Assembly: GCA_020683205.1 (NCBI GenBank)
Contig: CP085689.1
Coordinates: 2,598,230-2,662,229, forward strand
DNA: 64,000 nucleotides
Direction: 5' to 3'
Source: Lentisphaerae bacterium WC36
GTDB lineage: Bacteria > Verrucomicrobiota > Lentisphaeria > Victivallales > SZUA-371
The notes beneath the pieces were generated by a model that was not told where the DNA came from, did no database searches, and worked only from the letters and a program-made list of their open reading frames with translations. The translations under genes and the position numbers were made by a program. How positions within the stretch are numbered: position 1 is the stretch's first letter; every line of letters starts with the position of its first letter. Positions 19,353 to 29,054 of the stretch are shown here, in pieces.

Positions 19353-20066
19353 ATGAAGTCTAAATACAATTCAGTCTTTTGGATAAGTTTCCACGCTGAA
19401 TATAATCTCAAATTAAAAAATAGTCCTGCATTAAGGTTTCCTGATTGTGCTGTCGGAAGTGCTGGGAAAAATATGAAAACTGTGAAATTTGAGAAGCAAA
19501 GAAAATCAATTGGAAATCAAGACATACACCTGATAAAAATTAATTTTAATTTAACAACGGACAAATATTTTCTTCGCACCATTGCCACCATAAAAGAAGT
19601 ATTCGATAATCATCTTATCACTCCAGCAAAAATTTATATCGCTGCTCAAACCTCATTTTCAACTGGTTAAATTGTACAATAATACGATGATCCTCTTCTA
19701 GGTGGAGAGCTAAATCGTATTGTTAACAATGTCACGGCTGCAGACTTATCTGAAATATTTAGAAAAGCAATTCCCGAAACAAAAAAAAGAGAGATTTGTT
19801 TTCAACTTATAACAAGAGCTGGAGATGTTTTTGGCAAAATATTTCTCAAAAAATTATATGAGAGGTCATTTAAAAAATGTTTTGTTATTGCTTATGATGA
19901 AGAAGTATTAACGACTCTTACAGATAAAAAATATTCCAATGTAGTTAAAGATTCCTCACTATTGTCACGCCATGACAAACATAACCCTGGCAGTCACTTG
20001 CATCATTCAGACAATCCTTATCTACCAGATAATAAAATCATTTTTTTATTAAGAGAGAAGAAGTAA
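19353..20066 (+). pseudogene. Broken unknown gene with two in-frame TAA codons
   Basis: A 105-codon reading frame (19353-19670) ends at TAA 19668-19670. The same frame has a second TAA at 19680-19682, then stays open for 127 codons, beginning YDDPLLGGELNRIV and ending FLLREKK, to TAA 20064-20066. The second part has no ATG or GTG of its own. One gene of about 237 codons, interrupted by nonsense changes, is the simplest reading. I recognise no family. The C-terminal part is rich in His (GSHLHHSDNPYLP) and charged residues. Its final TAA overlaps the next gene's ATG (TAATG), a coupling signal that suggests a formerly intact two-gene operon. Confidence 0.55.
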
Positions 20067-20599
20067 TGTCTGACTCATATCATAATTTTATCGCTCGCGA
20101 ATCAACTTTATTAAAACCAGATCAGTACAAAAATTTATTTCTTTATGAGAACGACGAACTTAAATATGATTTTTGTAACACCTGTAGTATACTTGGGATA
20201 TTTTTTATTCAAAAAGTCGCAAGAATGCAGCACTCGCTTTCATTTTTTCAAAGAAAGGCTAGGCTATATACGACACTAGGAAATGCTTGCCATCTGATGT
20301 ATGAGCGCAGAGAACATCTTATGTTTCTTGAAGTATGTAAATTTCTAAAAATTATTTTATTTATTACACCCGAAATAGCCGCAACACACCGCTTTGTAAA
20401 AAAAGGTAAACCAAAATCATTAATCAACGGGGGGGAAGCTTTTTTAGAAGAGCAATCAGGTATTTTTACCAGTTTGGAGGCGATAAATTCTGATAGGCTT
20501 AAACTTCATCTACATAGAAAAAGTGCAAATCTATCAACTTTAAAAGTCGGCGAGTTTATCAGTTTGGCCGTGACGGGGGTTCCTCCGTCTGTAAGCTAA
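20066..20599 (+). CDS. Unrecognised protein translationally coupled to the broken gene
   Basis: A 177-residue protein with no family I can name. It looks soluble, with a hydrophobic stretch around 90-100 (FLKIILFIT), several Cys and Arg/His-rich patches. The ATG overlaps the preceding stop as TAATG, and GAGAGAAG upstream can serve as ribosome site, so it belongs with the broken frame. A seven-G run at about 20429-20435 and a GC-rich end (GACGGGGG pairing with CCTCCGTC at 20572-20589) contrast with the AT-rich surroundings, hinting at transfer. It is convergent with rlmN. Whether it is still functional is unclear. Confidence 0.5.
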   Translation: MSDSYHNFIARESTLLKPDQYKNLFLYENDELKYDFCNTCSILGIFFIQKVARMQHSLSFFQRKARLYTTLGNACHLMYERREHLMFLEVCKFLKIILFITPEIAATHRFVKKGKPKSLINGGEAFLEEQSGIFTSLEAINSDRLKLHLHRKSANLSTLKVGEFISLAVTGVPPSVS

Positions 20600-20632
20600 T
20601 CCAACTTGAAAATAATATTTTATGGTTTTCCA

Positions 20633-21718
20633 TTATTTATTATATTTATTTCTCAACTGACCACAAGCAGCATCGACATCATTTCCCATTTCTCGACGCA
20701 CAGAAACTTGCACTCCTGCTTTTTCTAAAATTGAGGAAAACTCGTTAATGCGCTTTGCAGAAGGGCGATAAAAGCCATTATTTTCAGTACTATTATAAGG
20801 AATTAAATTCACTTTTGCACGATTTTCAAGAGCTAGTGTTGTTAATTTTTTAGCGGCAACAATGGAGTCATTAATTCCTTTGAGCAAAGTATATTCATAT
20901 GTTACCATGCGGTTTGTTTTTTGACGGTAATAACGACACGCCTCCAAAATTTTATTAACTGGATACCTCATCTTCCCTGGAATCAATTTTGAGCGCATCT
21001 CATCGTCAACTGCATGCAAAGATAGTGCTAAATTGAATTGTTTTTCTTGGTCAGCCAATTTTACAATACCTGGCACCCAACCACTGGTTGAAACAGTAAT
21101 TCGACGAGCACCTAAATTAATTTCATTTTCTGATGATATAATTTCTAACGCATTGAGAAGGTTTTCAAGGTTTAACAATCCCTCTCCAATCCCCATAAAC
21201 ACTATATTGCTTGGCAATTTATGCCCAATAATCGAACAACAATGAATAAATTGCTCAACTATTTCACCAGCAGACAAATTACGTGTCAACCCATTTTTTC
21301 CACTAGCGCAAAAATAGCACTGCACAGGACAACCTACTTGAGTACTTAAGCAAAATGTTATACGTTTATCGCTCGGAATGATAACCGATTCAATCACCTC
21401 ATTGTCAGCTAATTGTATTAAAATCTTAGTAGTTCCATCATGAGATTGCTGTTTTTTAATTATTTCTGACGAGCATGTAGTGAAATCATTTTCAGTCAAT
21501 TTATCAAATAATTTTGCTGGAATATTTTTCATTGAATTAGCATCTAAAATTAACTTTTTATAAAGCCATTCAGCTAACTGCTTGGCTCTAAATTTAGGTT
21601 CATTTAATTTCTCTATGACAATTTTTTCTAATTCAGCACTATTAAAAGATGATAATGGCGTTATTCTTTTTGCTATTATATTGCGATTAACCGATTTATT
21701 TTCCTTCACTATTTCCAT
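20633..21718 (-). CDS. rlmN: 23S rRNA (adenine-C2) / tRNA methyltransferase RlmN
   Basis: Radical-SAM enzyme that methylates A2503 of 23S rRNA and A37 of some tRNAs. The 4Fe-4S motif CPVQCYFC gives Cys131, Cys135 and Cys138 (counting from the GTG below). The C-terminal methyl-carrier cysteine is in DAACGQLR (Cys353). Length of about 361 is typical. The frame opens with GTG (21721) directly before ATG (21718); ATG is preferred. It overlaps the end of the upstream glycosyltransferase gene by about 23-26 bases, so translation is probably coupled. Confidence 0.95.
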   Translation of the reverse strand: MEIVKENKSVNRNIIAKRITPLSSFNSAELEKIVIEKLNEPKFRAKQLAEWLYKKLILDANSMKNIPAKLFDKLTENDFTTCSSEIIKKQQSHDGTTKILIQLADNEVIESVIIPSDKRITFCLSTQVGCPVQCYFCASGKNGLTRNLSAGEIVEQFIHCCSIIGHKLPSNIVFMGIGEGLLNLENLLNALEIISSENEINLGARRITVSTSGWVPGIVKLADQEKQFNLALSLHAVDDEMRSKLIPGKMRYPVNKILEACRYYRQKTNRMVTYEYTLLKGINDSIVAAKKLTTLALENRAKVNLIPYNSTENNGFYRPSAKRINEFSSILEKAGVQVSVRREMGNDVDAACGQLRNKYNK

Positions 21719-23438
21719 CACCTTTTATTAAAACATCATTCTCTTTCTGATTTAAAAATTTTCCATTATCACCAATACTTGTCGACAACAATGTTCCAAC
21801 CCAAAGTTCAAGAGGTTGTTTATTTTTCGAATTTTTATCTCGCAAACCTTGAGGAGTTAACGAAGTCCAACGACGCGCTGGATCTACTGGATATTCTGGA
21901 CTAAGAACATAAATAATTTTTTCTGGATTTTTCCCCGACGATAAATTTTCCAAAACATCAATTTTAAATACTGGATGCTGAGAGTAAAATCCACGTGCAT
22001 ATCCTGTGGCAATTTTATATTTATAAATTGGCATATTACTATCAACTTTATGCTCAATTAAAATTTCATTTAAAGCATTGCCAAATTCTCGTTTATCGTT
22101 ACGCTGAGCTTTATATGGCACAACTACGCTCCAAAATAAAACAGCACAACTAACAACTAACGTCAGCATATGAACCCATAATACATATTTCTTACTATTC
22201 ATAAAACAGCGCAAAAATACCCATATAGTCAATAAAATTGAACCCGCAATCATTCCTGCAATAAAATTATTAGCATCAGCTATAAAATCAAGTTGCATTT
22301 TTTTTAAGTTAAACAGTTGCAACATTTGTTCTGGAATTATATAAATAACAATTACAAATATTCCTGCAAGTAATACTCCAATATTCAAAAATTTATATCC
22401 ATATTTGAATTTATCTCCATAGCGACGTATTAACAACCAATAATTCATACCAGTTAAAATTGCAATAGGTGGAGCTAAAATAGCAATATAACGCACCTCT
22501 CCGTAATGAAATGGGCTTAACCATAAAAGTAAAAATAGACTCAAAATAATTGTTCGCAAATAACGACAAAAAATTGGTGATTTTATTAATGGTTGCATTG
22601 CAACACAAAATGGAGCCCAAATGAAAATAGACCAAGGCATGAAACGCCAAATAACATCAAATGGGAATATAACCAAATGCTGTAAATATTCCTTGAGTGA
22701 AAAATATGAAGTAGACAACACTACACTTTGCAATCCCGTCAACTGACGCGAAATTACCCAAAACAGAATAAATGCAACTAAAAGCACAATCCCCAGCGCA
22801 AATCCCTTATGTTTTAGTTTTGTCCAAATTGTTAAGGGACGACGCATAAAAATAAATGGAAAAGCAAAAAATATTATCGCATTCACTCCAATAGTTAAAA
22901 AACTAAATCCCATCGCTAAAAATGCAAAAAACCATCCCCAACTCCATTTATTATAGACAAAGCCACATAAAAACCACATAATCCAGCCGCCAAAAATAAA
23001 GAATAGCGCCAAAAAGAATGGATAACCGTCTAAAGCTTTTTCAATCACAATATTGCTACTAATAACTACAGCAACGGCGACATAACCACTTAGCCTATTA
23101 TCTGCACGCCGCGCAGAAAGGTAAACAATTAATGAAATCAAAAACAATGAAACAACAGAAACCAAACGCAATGCTAATTCCATTGAGATTCCAAACAGAT
23201 CAAAAATAATTTTTGAAAAATAACCGAATAAAGGATAATGATTTGCTATTAATTCTCCGTGGGCAATATTTACCGGCATGGTATAATTCAGTTCTTTTGC
23301 CATAACAGCATATAAGCCTTCGTGCATATAAAGTTCACGCCAACCCAATTGCAATGGAGAATAAAGCAATAAAAAAGCTCCAAATAAAAATATCGAGCTA
23401 AAAATTATTTTTGATTTTGATTCGTGATATATCGCCAT
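21696..23438 (-). CDS. Polytopic GT-C glycosyltransferase (ArnT/PMT family)
   Basis: A 580-residue protein with about a dozen membrane segments and a C-terminal soluble portion, the layout of GT39/GT83-type transferases that move a sugar from a lipid-phosphate donor. The first periplasmic loop has LYMHEGLYAVMAKEL (about 36-50), where the usual acidic pair (Asp-Glu) is His-Glu. HYPLFGYFSKIIF resembles the HPPLYYWL segment of the family. Acceptor unknown: lipid A, another glycolipid or protein are possible. It lies between mgtE (20-base gap) and rlmN (overlap) on the minus strand. Confidence 0.78.
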   Translation of the reverse strand: MAIYHESKSKIIFSSIFLFGAFLLLYSPLQLGWRELYMHEGLYAVMAKELNYTMPVNIAHGELIANHYPLFGYFSKIIFDLFGISMELALRLVSVVSLFLISLIVYLSARRADNRLSGYVAVAVVISSNIVIEKALDGYPFFLALFFIFGGWIMWFLCGFVYNKWSWGWFFAFLAMGFSFLTIGVNAIIFFAFPFIFMRRPLTIWTKLKHKGFALGIVLLVAFILFWVISRQLTGLQSVVLSTSYFSLKEYLQHLVIFPFDVIWRFMPWSIFIWAPFCVAMQPLIKSPIFCRYLRTIILSLFLLLWLSPFHYGEVRYIAILAPPIAILTGMNYWLLIRRYGDKFKYGYKFLNIGVLLAGIFVIVIYIIPEQMLQLFNLKKMQLDFIADANNFIAGMIAGSILLTIWVFLRCFMNSKKYVLWVHMLTLVVSCAVLFWSVVVPYKAQRNDKREFGNALNEILIEHKVDSNMPIYKYKIATGYARGFYSQHPVFKIDVLENLSSGKNPEKIIYVLSPEYPVDPARRWTSLTPQGLRDKNSKNKQPLELWVGTLLSTSIGDNGKFLNQKENDVLIKGDGNSEGK

Positions 23439-23458
23439 TTATGTTCACCATAACTTTG

Positions 23459-24838
23459 TTAATGAGGTAAAAGCATATAACACATCAGCAGGTAAATACA
23501 CGATGCAGATAAATCATTAAAAGTTGTCACGAAGGGTCCTGATGCTACTGCTGGATCAACACGTAGTTTTTCTAAAATAATCGGCATTAAGGTCCCAGAA
23601 AAAGCGGCAAAGCTCATTGCTGTAAGCATTGAAACAGCCACAACTCCGCTCAAGCGAATAAGCAAACCAATTTCAATGACACTTTCCGAGGTAAATTTTA
23701 AATATCCCCATACCATTGTTGCGGTAATAATTCCGCAAATTAGTCCCATTACAGCTCCAACTCCAATTTCACGCGTAAATAGCGAAAACAATTTTCCAAA
23801 CTGGATTTCACCTAATGCGATACTACGAATTGTTACCGCAGTAGCCTGCATTCCAGTATTTCCGCCCATACTTAAAATTAACGGCACAAATGCCGCTAAA
23901 CCAAAATGAGCAGTCGAAACATTCAATATCATTTTAACAACTAGACTAACTAATAAACCAGTTGCCATCGTAATTAATAACCATGGTAGGCGCAACTTAA
24001 CAATTTCAAATGGCGACTCTTCATGGCTTTCAATATCAGGAGCACCCGCCATATGAGCGATATCTTGCACCGCCTCTTCGTCCATAACATCCATGACATC
24101 ATCGGCAGTAATTCGACCAACTAATTCCCCATCTCCATCGACAACAGGCATTACGTAAAGGTCATATTTCCTAAACTTTAAAGCAATTTCCTGCTGATCA
24201 TCGTCAACATTTGCACAGATAATATCTTGATCTATAACATCACTCATCAATAACTTACTATTTTTTGAAATAAGTTCAGAAATCAAAATACCTCCAACTA
24301 AATGGCGTTTTTTATCAACCGCAAAAATCATCGTAATAGGATCGGAAAATTCACAATCACTTAATGACTTCATAGTTTTTTCAACCGTAAACTCAATTGG
24401 AACCGCACATAACTCCGATGTCATCAAACCGCCGGCAGAGTCCTCCTCATAATCAAGAAGTTCGCTTAGAGTTTTTTTTGTTTCATCGCTTAAAAGACCG
24501 TAAACTTTATCACGATCTTCAAGCTCTAATTCAGCAAAGAAGTCCGCTGCGTCATCGGGAGCCATCTCTTCAATCATTGCTGCTTTTTGATCATCAGGAA
24601 TTAGCTCAACGACATCATCAAGCTCGCTTGGTTCCATTTCAACAATAACATCTGAAACCGCTTCAGTATCGTCAACTTTATCAAAAATTTTATTAACATC
24701 TTCAGGCTCTAATTCTTCAAGAATATCAGCAACATCAGCAGGATCAGTTGAAGTAAACCATGCACGAACGGCATCGTAATTACCCTCAGCAATTAGCTTT
24801 TTAATGTATTCTTCTTGTTCTTTAAAACTTTGGTCCAT
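23459..24838 (-). CDS. mgtE: Magnesium transporter MgtE
   Basis: Mg2+-gated channel of the inner membrane. The 459-residue protein has the MgtE N domain (helical superhelix, about 1-130, rich in PEDV/DDAADFFAELE repeats), a CBS pair (about 135-255; GRITADDVMDVM) and five C-terminal membrane helices (about 285-459) with LILSMGGNTGMQA, the pore-helix signature. Acidic residues of the N/CBS domains presumably sense cytosolic Mg2+. It is first in a minus-strand run with the glycosyltransferase and rlmN. Confidence 0.95.
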   Translation of the reverse strand: MDQSFKEQEEYIKKLIAEGNYDAVRAWFTSTDPADVADILEELEPEDVNKIFDKVDDTEAVSDVIVEMEPSELDDVVELIPDDQKAAMIEEMAPDDAADFFAELELEDRDKVYGLLSDETKKTLSELLDYEEDSAGGLMTSELCAVPIEFTVEKTMKSLSDCEFSDPITMIFAVDKKRHLVGGILISELISKNSKLLMSDVIDQDIICANVDDDQQEIALKFRKYDLYVMPVVDGDGELVGRITADDVMDVMDEEAVQDIAHMAGAPDIESHEESPFEIVKLRLPWLLITMATGLLVSLVVKMILNVSTAHFGLAAFVPLILSMGGNTGMQATAVTIRSIALGEIQFGKLFSLFTREIGVGAVMGLICGIITATMVWGYLKFTSESVIEIGLLIRLSGVVAVSMLTAMSFAAFSGTLMPIILEKLRVDPAVASGPFVTTFNDLSASCIYLLMCYMLLPH

Positions 24839-25017
24839 AATTTTAGTCCTGCTGGAATTTATTGTTTTTTAACCAACTCCACAATTTTAAGAAATAGCAT
24901 TAATTAAATCGAAAATATTGGTAGGTCAATTGTATTTATAATAACCCCAAGTTGGAGATTATTAAACCTCTTTAATCAATTAAATGCTAAATTTTATTTT
25001 TTGATAAATTCAAGTGG

Positions 25018-25995
25018 TTATTTCGTAGCTTTTAACACTGCTCTTATTGGAGCAACATGCCCTTCAATTGTTAAATTTTTATCATTTTCGTCCAAAAAAT
25101 CAGGCAAAGATTTAAATGGCATCCAATTAGTTGTGCGTTGTTCATTTATAGAGGTTTCCTCAACATCAAGTACTTCAACATCTTTAAATCCTACTTTTTC
25201 AAGCCAAACTTTTAAAGCTTTTACTGATGGAATAAACCATACATTATTCATTGATGCATAACGTCCTGGAGGGACAAATACACTATTTTCATCGCCATAG
25301 GTAACAATCGTTTCAAGAACCAATTCTCCTCCAGCTCGCAATAAATTTTTTAGCTCAATTAAATGATCAATTGGCGAGCGACGATGATATAAAACTCCCA
25401 TCGAAAAGACGGTATCAAACCCTGTTATATCTTTTGGCAATTCTTCAATACCTAATGGCAACACTGCAATAGGTAAATCTCTAGCAACATATTTACTTAT
25501 AGCATGAAATTGCATCACAAAAGTCCAATATGGATCAATACCAGTAACAGTTTTTGCTTCCTCGCCCAGCATACGAAAACAGTGATAACCGCTTCCACAG
25601 CCAATATCCAAAATATTACGATCTTTTAACGTACTAATTTTATCTTTTAATCGATCCCATTTCAAATCACTGCGCCACTCTGTATCAATATCGATTCCAC
25701 AAATATTGAATGGTCCTTTACGCCATGGGAACAACATTTTCAATGAAAAATATAATCTTTTTAAATCTTCTTGATCTAATTCGCTCTCTTTTCCAACAGT
25801 CACGGCCTTTTGAGAAAAATTGTAATTCGTTGTCTTCAGTTCTGGCATACTCTTAATAGCATACAACCATTTGAATTTATCCCCATGATTCAATTTATTT
25901 ACTTTATTTTCAACTATTGCTTGGAGTTCATCACAAAACGGACGAAGTAGTTTTTCTTTACATAAAAATTTAAAAAAATAACTATAGTCTAACAT
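25018..25995 (-). CDS. cmoB: tRNA U34 carboxymethyltransferase CmoB
   Basis: Uses carboxy-S-adenosylmethionine to form cmo5U at the wobble position. The 325-residue length fits. SAM-fold motif DIGCGSG at 130-136, with the CmoB-specific GDENSVFVPPGRYASMNNVW and FIPSVKALKVWLEKVGF downstream. The N-terminal ~120 residues match the family's helical extension. CmoA is not in the window. It follows dnaG with a 30-base gap. Confidence 0.92.
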   Translation of the reverse strand: MLDYSYFFKFLCKEKLLRPFCDELQAIVENKVNKLNHGDKFKWLYAIKSMPELKTTNYNFSQKAVTVGKESELDQEDLKRLYFSLKMLFPWRKGPFNICGIDIDTEWRSDLKWDRLKDKISTLKDRNILDIGCGSGYHCFRMLGEEAKTVTGIDPYWTFVMQFHAISKYVARDLPIAVLPLGIEELPKDITGFDTVFSMGVLYHRRSPIDHLIELKNLLRAGGELVLETIVTYGDENSVFVPPGRYASMNNVWFIPSVKALKVWLEKVGFKDVEVLDVEETSINEQRTTNWMPFKSLPDFLDENDKNLTIEGHVAPIRAVLKATK

Positions 25996-26025
25996 TTTAA
26001 CCCTTTATTTTCACAGCAGTATACA

Positions 26026-27972
26026 TTAAACACTACTGTGTTCGACTCGCAACTGCTTTATTTCCGAATCTAATTTTAAATAACTAGAAAATAATATTTC
26101 TTCTTCTTCAGATGAACTTATCTTCTTTAGTTTATCTGCAACTAGTTTTTTTTCTTGTTCCAAAGCATATAATTTAACAGTAAAAAGACATTCTGCAATC
26201 GCTTTTTTCTTAGATTTTTCATTTATTACATATAAAGGTTCAAGAAGAAGTCTACGTAACAATTCATTGCTATTGTTTCGTTCAAATTCAGCTAAATAGT
26301 TTACTGCCAAATCATGCTCACCATTAACCGAAACCCGAATAACTTCTTCAAGAGCACGCCCCAATGGATGCTTGCTTATTAGTTCTACAGGCAATTGAGT
26401 TGATAACATATGAGCAGTATCATAATCTTTTATGGCATACTGTAATAAAATAACTTCTGCCTGTTTGATTTTTTCGGGAATATCAATCACAAACTCATTA
26501 TTGATTCCTTGCTGTGGCAAAATATTATTTGCTTCACCATTAACCTGATTACTTGGTGAATTATTATTTTGAATTTGATTCCTCTGTTGATATTGAGCAC
26601 TAATTTGTTCTCTTTTTTGAGCATAATCTGTTTGTTTTTTGACAATTTTCTTATAACTATTTAATTCACTGAAAATTGCCCCTTCACTAATATTGAGTTT
26701 TTCAGCTAACATCGTCACATATCCAGCACGAGCAACCGCATTTTTTATCATTTGAACGAATTTTAATAATTCGTTAACAATTTTTCCTTTATCAGCAGGC
26801 GTCAAATTTTTAACACTACCTTGGCAATAATAATCCATCAAATAAACAAAAAAATCTTTTGCATCATTAACAATATTTTCAATACCTTCAGCTCCCTCTG
26901 CTTTAAAAATTTCATCAGGGTCTTTACCAGCAGGCATTTGAACAACTTTTAAATCAAACCCTATCGGCAATGCTATTTCAATCCCACGGCGAATCGCTTT
27001 CTGACCTGCATTATCGGAATCAAACATAAAGTAAATTGTATCAGTATAACGTTTTAATATTCGGCACTGTTCATCAGTTAAAGCAGTCCCTTGAGGTGCA
27101 ACAGCATTTTTATAGTTTGCTAAGTGCATCGCCATCACATCTATCTGCCCCTCACAAAGAATTGCAAAGCCAAGTTCATTAAATGCTTTACGAGCCAACG
27201 GCAGCGCATATAGAACATTGCTTTTTTTAAAAATCATACTTTCAGGACTATTAACATACTTTGCCCCTTTTTTATCATTTTCAACGGTTCGCGAACTAAA
27301 GCCGATCACTTTACCTGTTTCATTCCAAATCGGAAATGTTAAACGGTTAAAAAATCTATCATAAAGATTACCAGTTTTCCCCTCTGCTGCAATTCCAGAC
27401 TGTAATAATTCGTTATTGGTAAACCCGGCCTTATTTGCTTTTTGAATAATATCAAATCCATTTAAACTTGCCCCCAGTGAAAACATTTCAATTCCCTCAG
27501 ATGACATGTTACGGTTTTTTACATATTGAACAACGGCATTATTAGGATTATTGCACAAATTTTTCTGGTATTCATTTTTTGCAAATTCATGAAGTTCATA
27601 TAATCGATTGCGTAAATTGCGTTGATTCTGTTGCCATTTATTACTGTTTTGATTATTAGCATTATAAGATGGTTTTTCTGGAATTATCACGTTACAGCGT
27701 TCTGCTAAAAGGTGTACTGCTGTAGGAAAATCGACGTTCTCCTTATCCATAACGAATTTGAAAACATCGCCACCCGCTTCACAACCAAAACAATAAAACA
27801 TTTGATTTTGTGGATTAACTTTAAACGAAGGAGTCTTTTCAGTATGAAAAGGGCAACACGCTTCAAACGTATGCCCTTTCTTCTTTAATGGCGCATAGTC
27901 ATTAATAACTTCAACAATATCAACTCGCGCTCTAATTTCTTCAACAATTTCGTTAGGAATAGCTCTATTCAT
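26026..27972 (-). CDS. dnaG: DNA primase
   Basis: Synthesises RNA primers for replication. The CHC2 zinc site is Cys40, His43, Cys61 and Cys64. The core and TOPRIM domain follow (FAILCEGQIDVMA, FMFDSDNAGQKA around 270-330). A Gln/Asn-rich linker separates a C-terminal helicase-interaction region. The 648 residues are within the usual range. No ribosome site is visible; the gene starts 12 bases after the lipoprotein gene's stop, so translational coupling is likely. rpoD is not adjacent. Confidence 0.95.
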   Translation of the reverse strand: MNRAIPNEIVEEIRARVDIVEVINDYAPLKKKGHTFEACCPFHTEKTPSFKVNPQNQMFYCFGCEAGGDVFKFVMDKENVDFPTAVHLLAERCNVIIPEKPSYNANNQNSNKWQQNQRNLRNRLYELHEFAKNEYQKNLCNNPNNAVVQYVKNRNMSSEGIEMFSLGASLNGFDIIQKANKAGFTNNELLQSGIAAEGKTGNLYDRFFNRLTFPIWNETGKVIGFSSRTVENDKKGAKYVNSPESMIFKKSNVLYALPLARKAFNELGFAILCEGQIDVMAMHLANYKNAVAPQGTALTDEQCRILKRYTDTIYFMFDSDNAGQKAIRRGIEIALPIGFDLKVVQMPAGKDPDEIFKAEGAEGIENIVNDAKDFFVYLMDYYCQGSVKNLTPADKGKIVNELLKFVQMIKNAVARAGYVTMLAEKLNISEGAIFSELNSYKKIVKKQTDYAQKREQISAQYQQRNQIQNNNSPSNQVNGEANNILPQQGINNEFVIDIPEKIKQAEVILLQYAIKDYDTAHMLSTQLPVELISKHPLGRALEEVIRVSVNGEHDLAVNYLAEFERNNSNELLRRLLLEPLYVINEKSKKKAIAECLFTVKLYALEQEKKLVADKLKKISSSEEEEILFSSYLKLDSEIKQLRVEHSSV

Positions 27973-27984
27973 GATTTCAGGAGA

Positions 27985-28770
27985 TTAAGATGGTCGCATA
28001 ATTTTTTTAATACGCTGCCTAATTTGTTCATGACGCTCCTTCAAAGAAGAATTATCCTTAGTCAACTTCAAATATTTATTCAAAAATTGAATTTTCCATT
28101 TACGATATTGGTTAGTATTTTCGCGTTTATTATCAACAAAAATAGCTAAGTTAAAAATAACCTCAGGATTGTTTGGATTTAGGCTATAAGATTTCTTTAA
28201 ATTATCAAATGCCTTTTTGTCTTCTCCTAAACGACTATACAATACCCCTATCAGATTATAAATTTCTGAACTTTTTTGATATTTAGGTAATTTCGCTAGC
28301 TTTTCATAATACTCGACAGCCTCTTTATGACGCATCAGTGGAGTTAAAGATTGAGCTAATAACAACATACAATCATCATAATCACTTTTTAACGTTAAGG
28401 CATCTTGAAGAAATTTAACAGCTTCTGGATAATTTTTCAGCTTCAAATAAACACGTCCAGCATTGTATGTTCCATAAAAATTAGTATCATCTTTTTCGAC
28501 TGCTAATTTAAAAGATTCAATGGCATCTTCTAAATTCCCTTGGCTCTCACATGTTAATCCATAAATAACATATGCGTCGGAATTATCTTTAACATTATCA
28601 ATTAATTTTTTTGCTGTCTCTGTTGCACTTTCCCAATCTCCATTTTCAGCTTGCGAAACGGCTTTATTCAGTTCAACATTAGGGTCTAACTCTCCATCAG
28701 AGCACCCAGAATATAACAATACGCTAAAACTGCCAATCAGCAGAGCGTTAAAATATTTTAAAATTTGCAT
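27985..28770 (-). CDS. TPR-repeat lipoprotein
   Basis: Exported lipoprotein with a signal peptide and lipobox LYSGC, then about five tetratricopeptide repeats (for example DAYVIYGLTCESQGNLEDAI and EIYNLIGVLYSRLGEDKKAF) across the rest of its 261 residues. The second ATG (28770) is chosen because GGAG lies nine bases before it and it gives a standard signal peptide; the ATG at 28785 would add five residues. TPR lipoproteins act as scaffolds in envelope assembly; the partner is unknown. It is first in a minus-strand unit with dnaG and cmoB. Confidence 0.82.
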   Translation of the reverse strand: MQILKYFNALLIGSFSVLLYSGCSDGELDPNVELNKAVSQAENGDWESATETAKKLIDNVKDNSDAYVIYGLTCESQGNLEDAIESFKLAVEKDDTNFYGTYNAGRVYLKLKNYPEAVKFLQDALTLKSDYDDCMLLLAQSLTPLMRHKEAVEYYEKLAKLPKYQKSSEIYNLIGVLYSRLGEDKKAFDNLKKSYSLNPNNPEVIFNLAIFVDNKRENTNQYRKWKIQFLNKYLKLTKDNSSLKERHEQIRQRIKKIMRPS

Positions 28771-28991
28771 TAGTCTAATCTCCATTTTTCCTTAATATAA
28801 ACAGTCACAATACTAATGTAAAATAAAGCGTGATTTTTTCAACACCATTTTGTGATTAATTTCCTAATAAATTAAAAAAAGATGCCTAAATATTAGATTA
28901 TTTTGACAAATTTCCTTTTTTTTTAAGGAAAATGCTTGAATATCAAAGAATAACCAATATTTTACAAGCTGAAATTTACTCTATAAATCGT

Positions 28992-29019
28992 AATGAAATT
29001 ATGTAAACATTTCATTTTT
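28992..29019 (+). other. Inverted repeat in the asd leader
   Basis: AATGAAAT (28992-28999) pairs with ATTTCATT (29009-29016), followed by TTT. It lies 39 bases before the asd start in a 284-base divergent spacer. The stem is short and AT-rich, so a regulatory role is speculative. No lysine riboswitch-like structure was seen. Confidence 0.25.
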
Positions 29020-29054
29020 AAATAATTAACAAAAAAAGAATTATAAAAATTAAA

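Noticed and set aside
19668-19682. Stop-codon recoding (read-through) in the broken gene
   Set aside because: Two TAA codons three codons apart with no visible recoding element; TAA is the normal stop elsewhere in the window.
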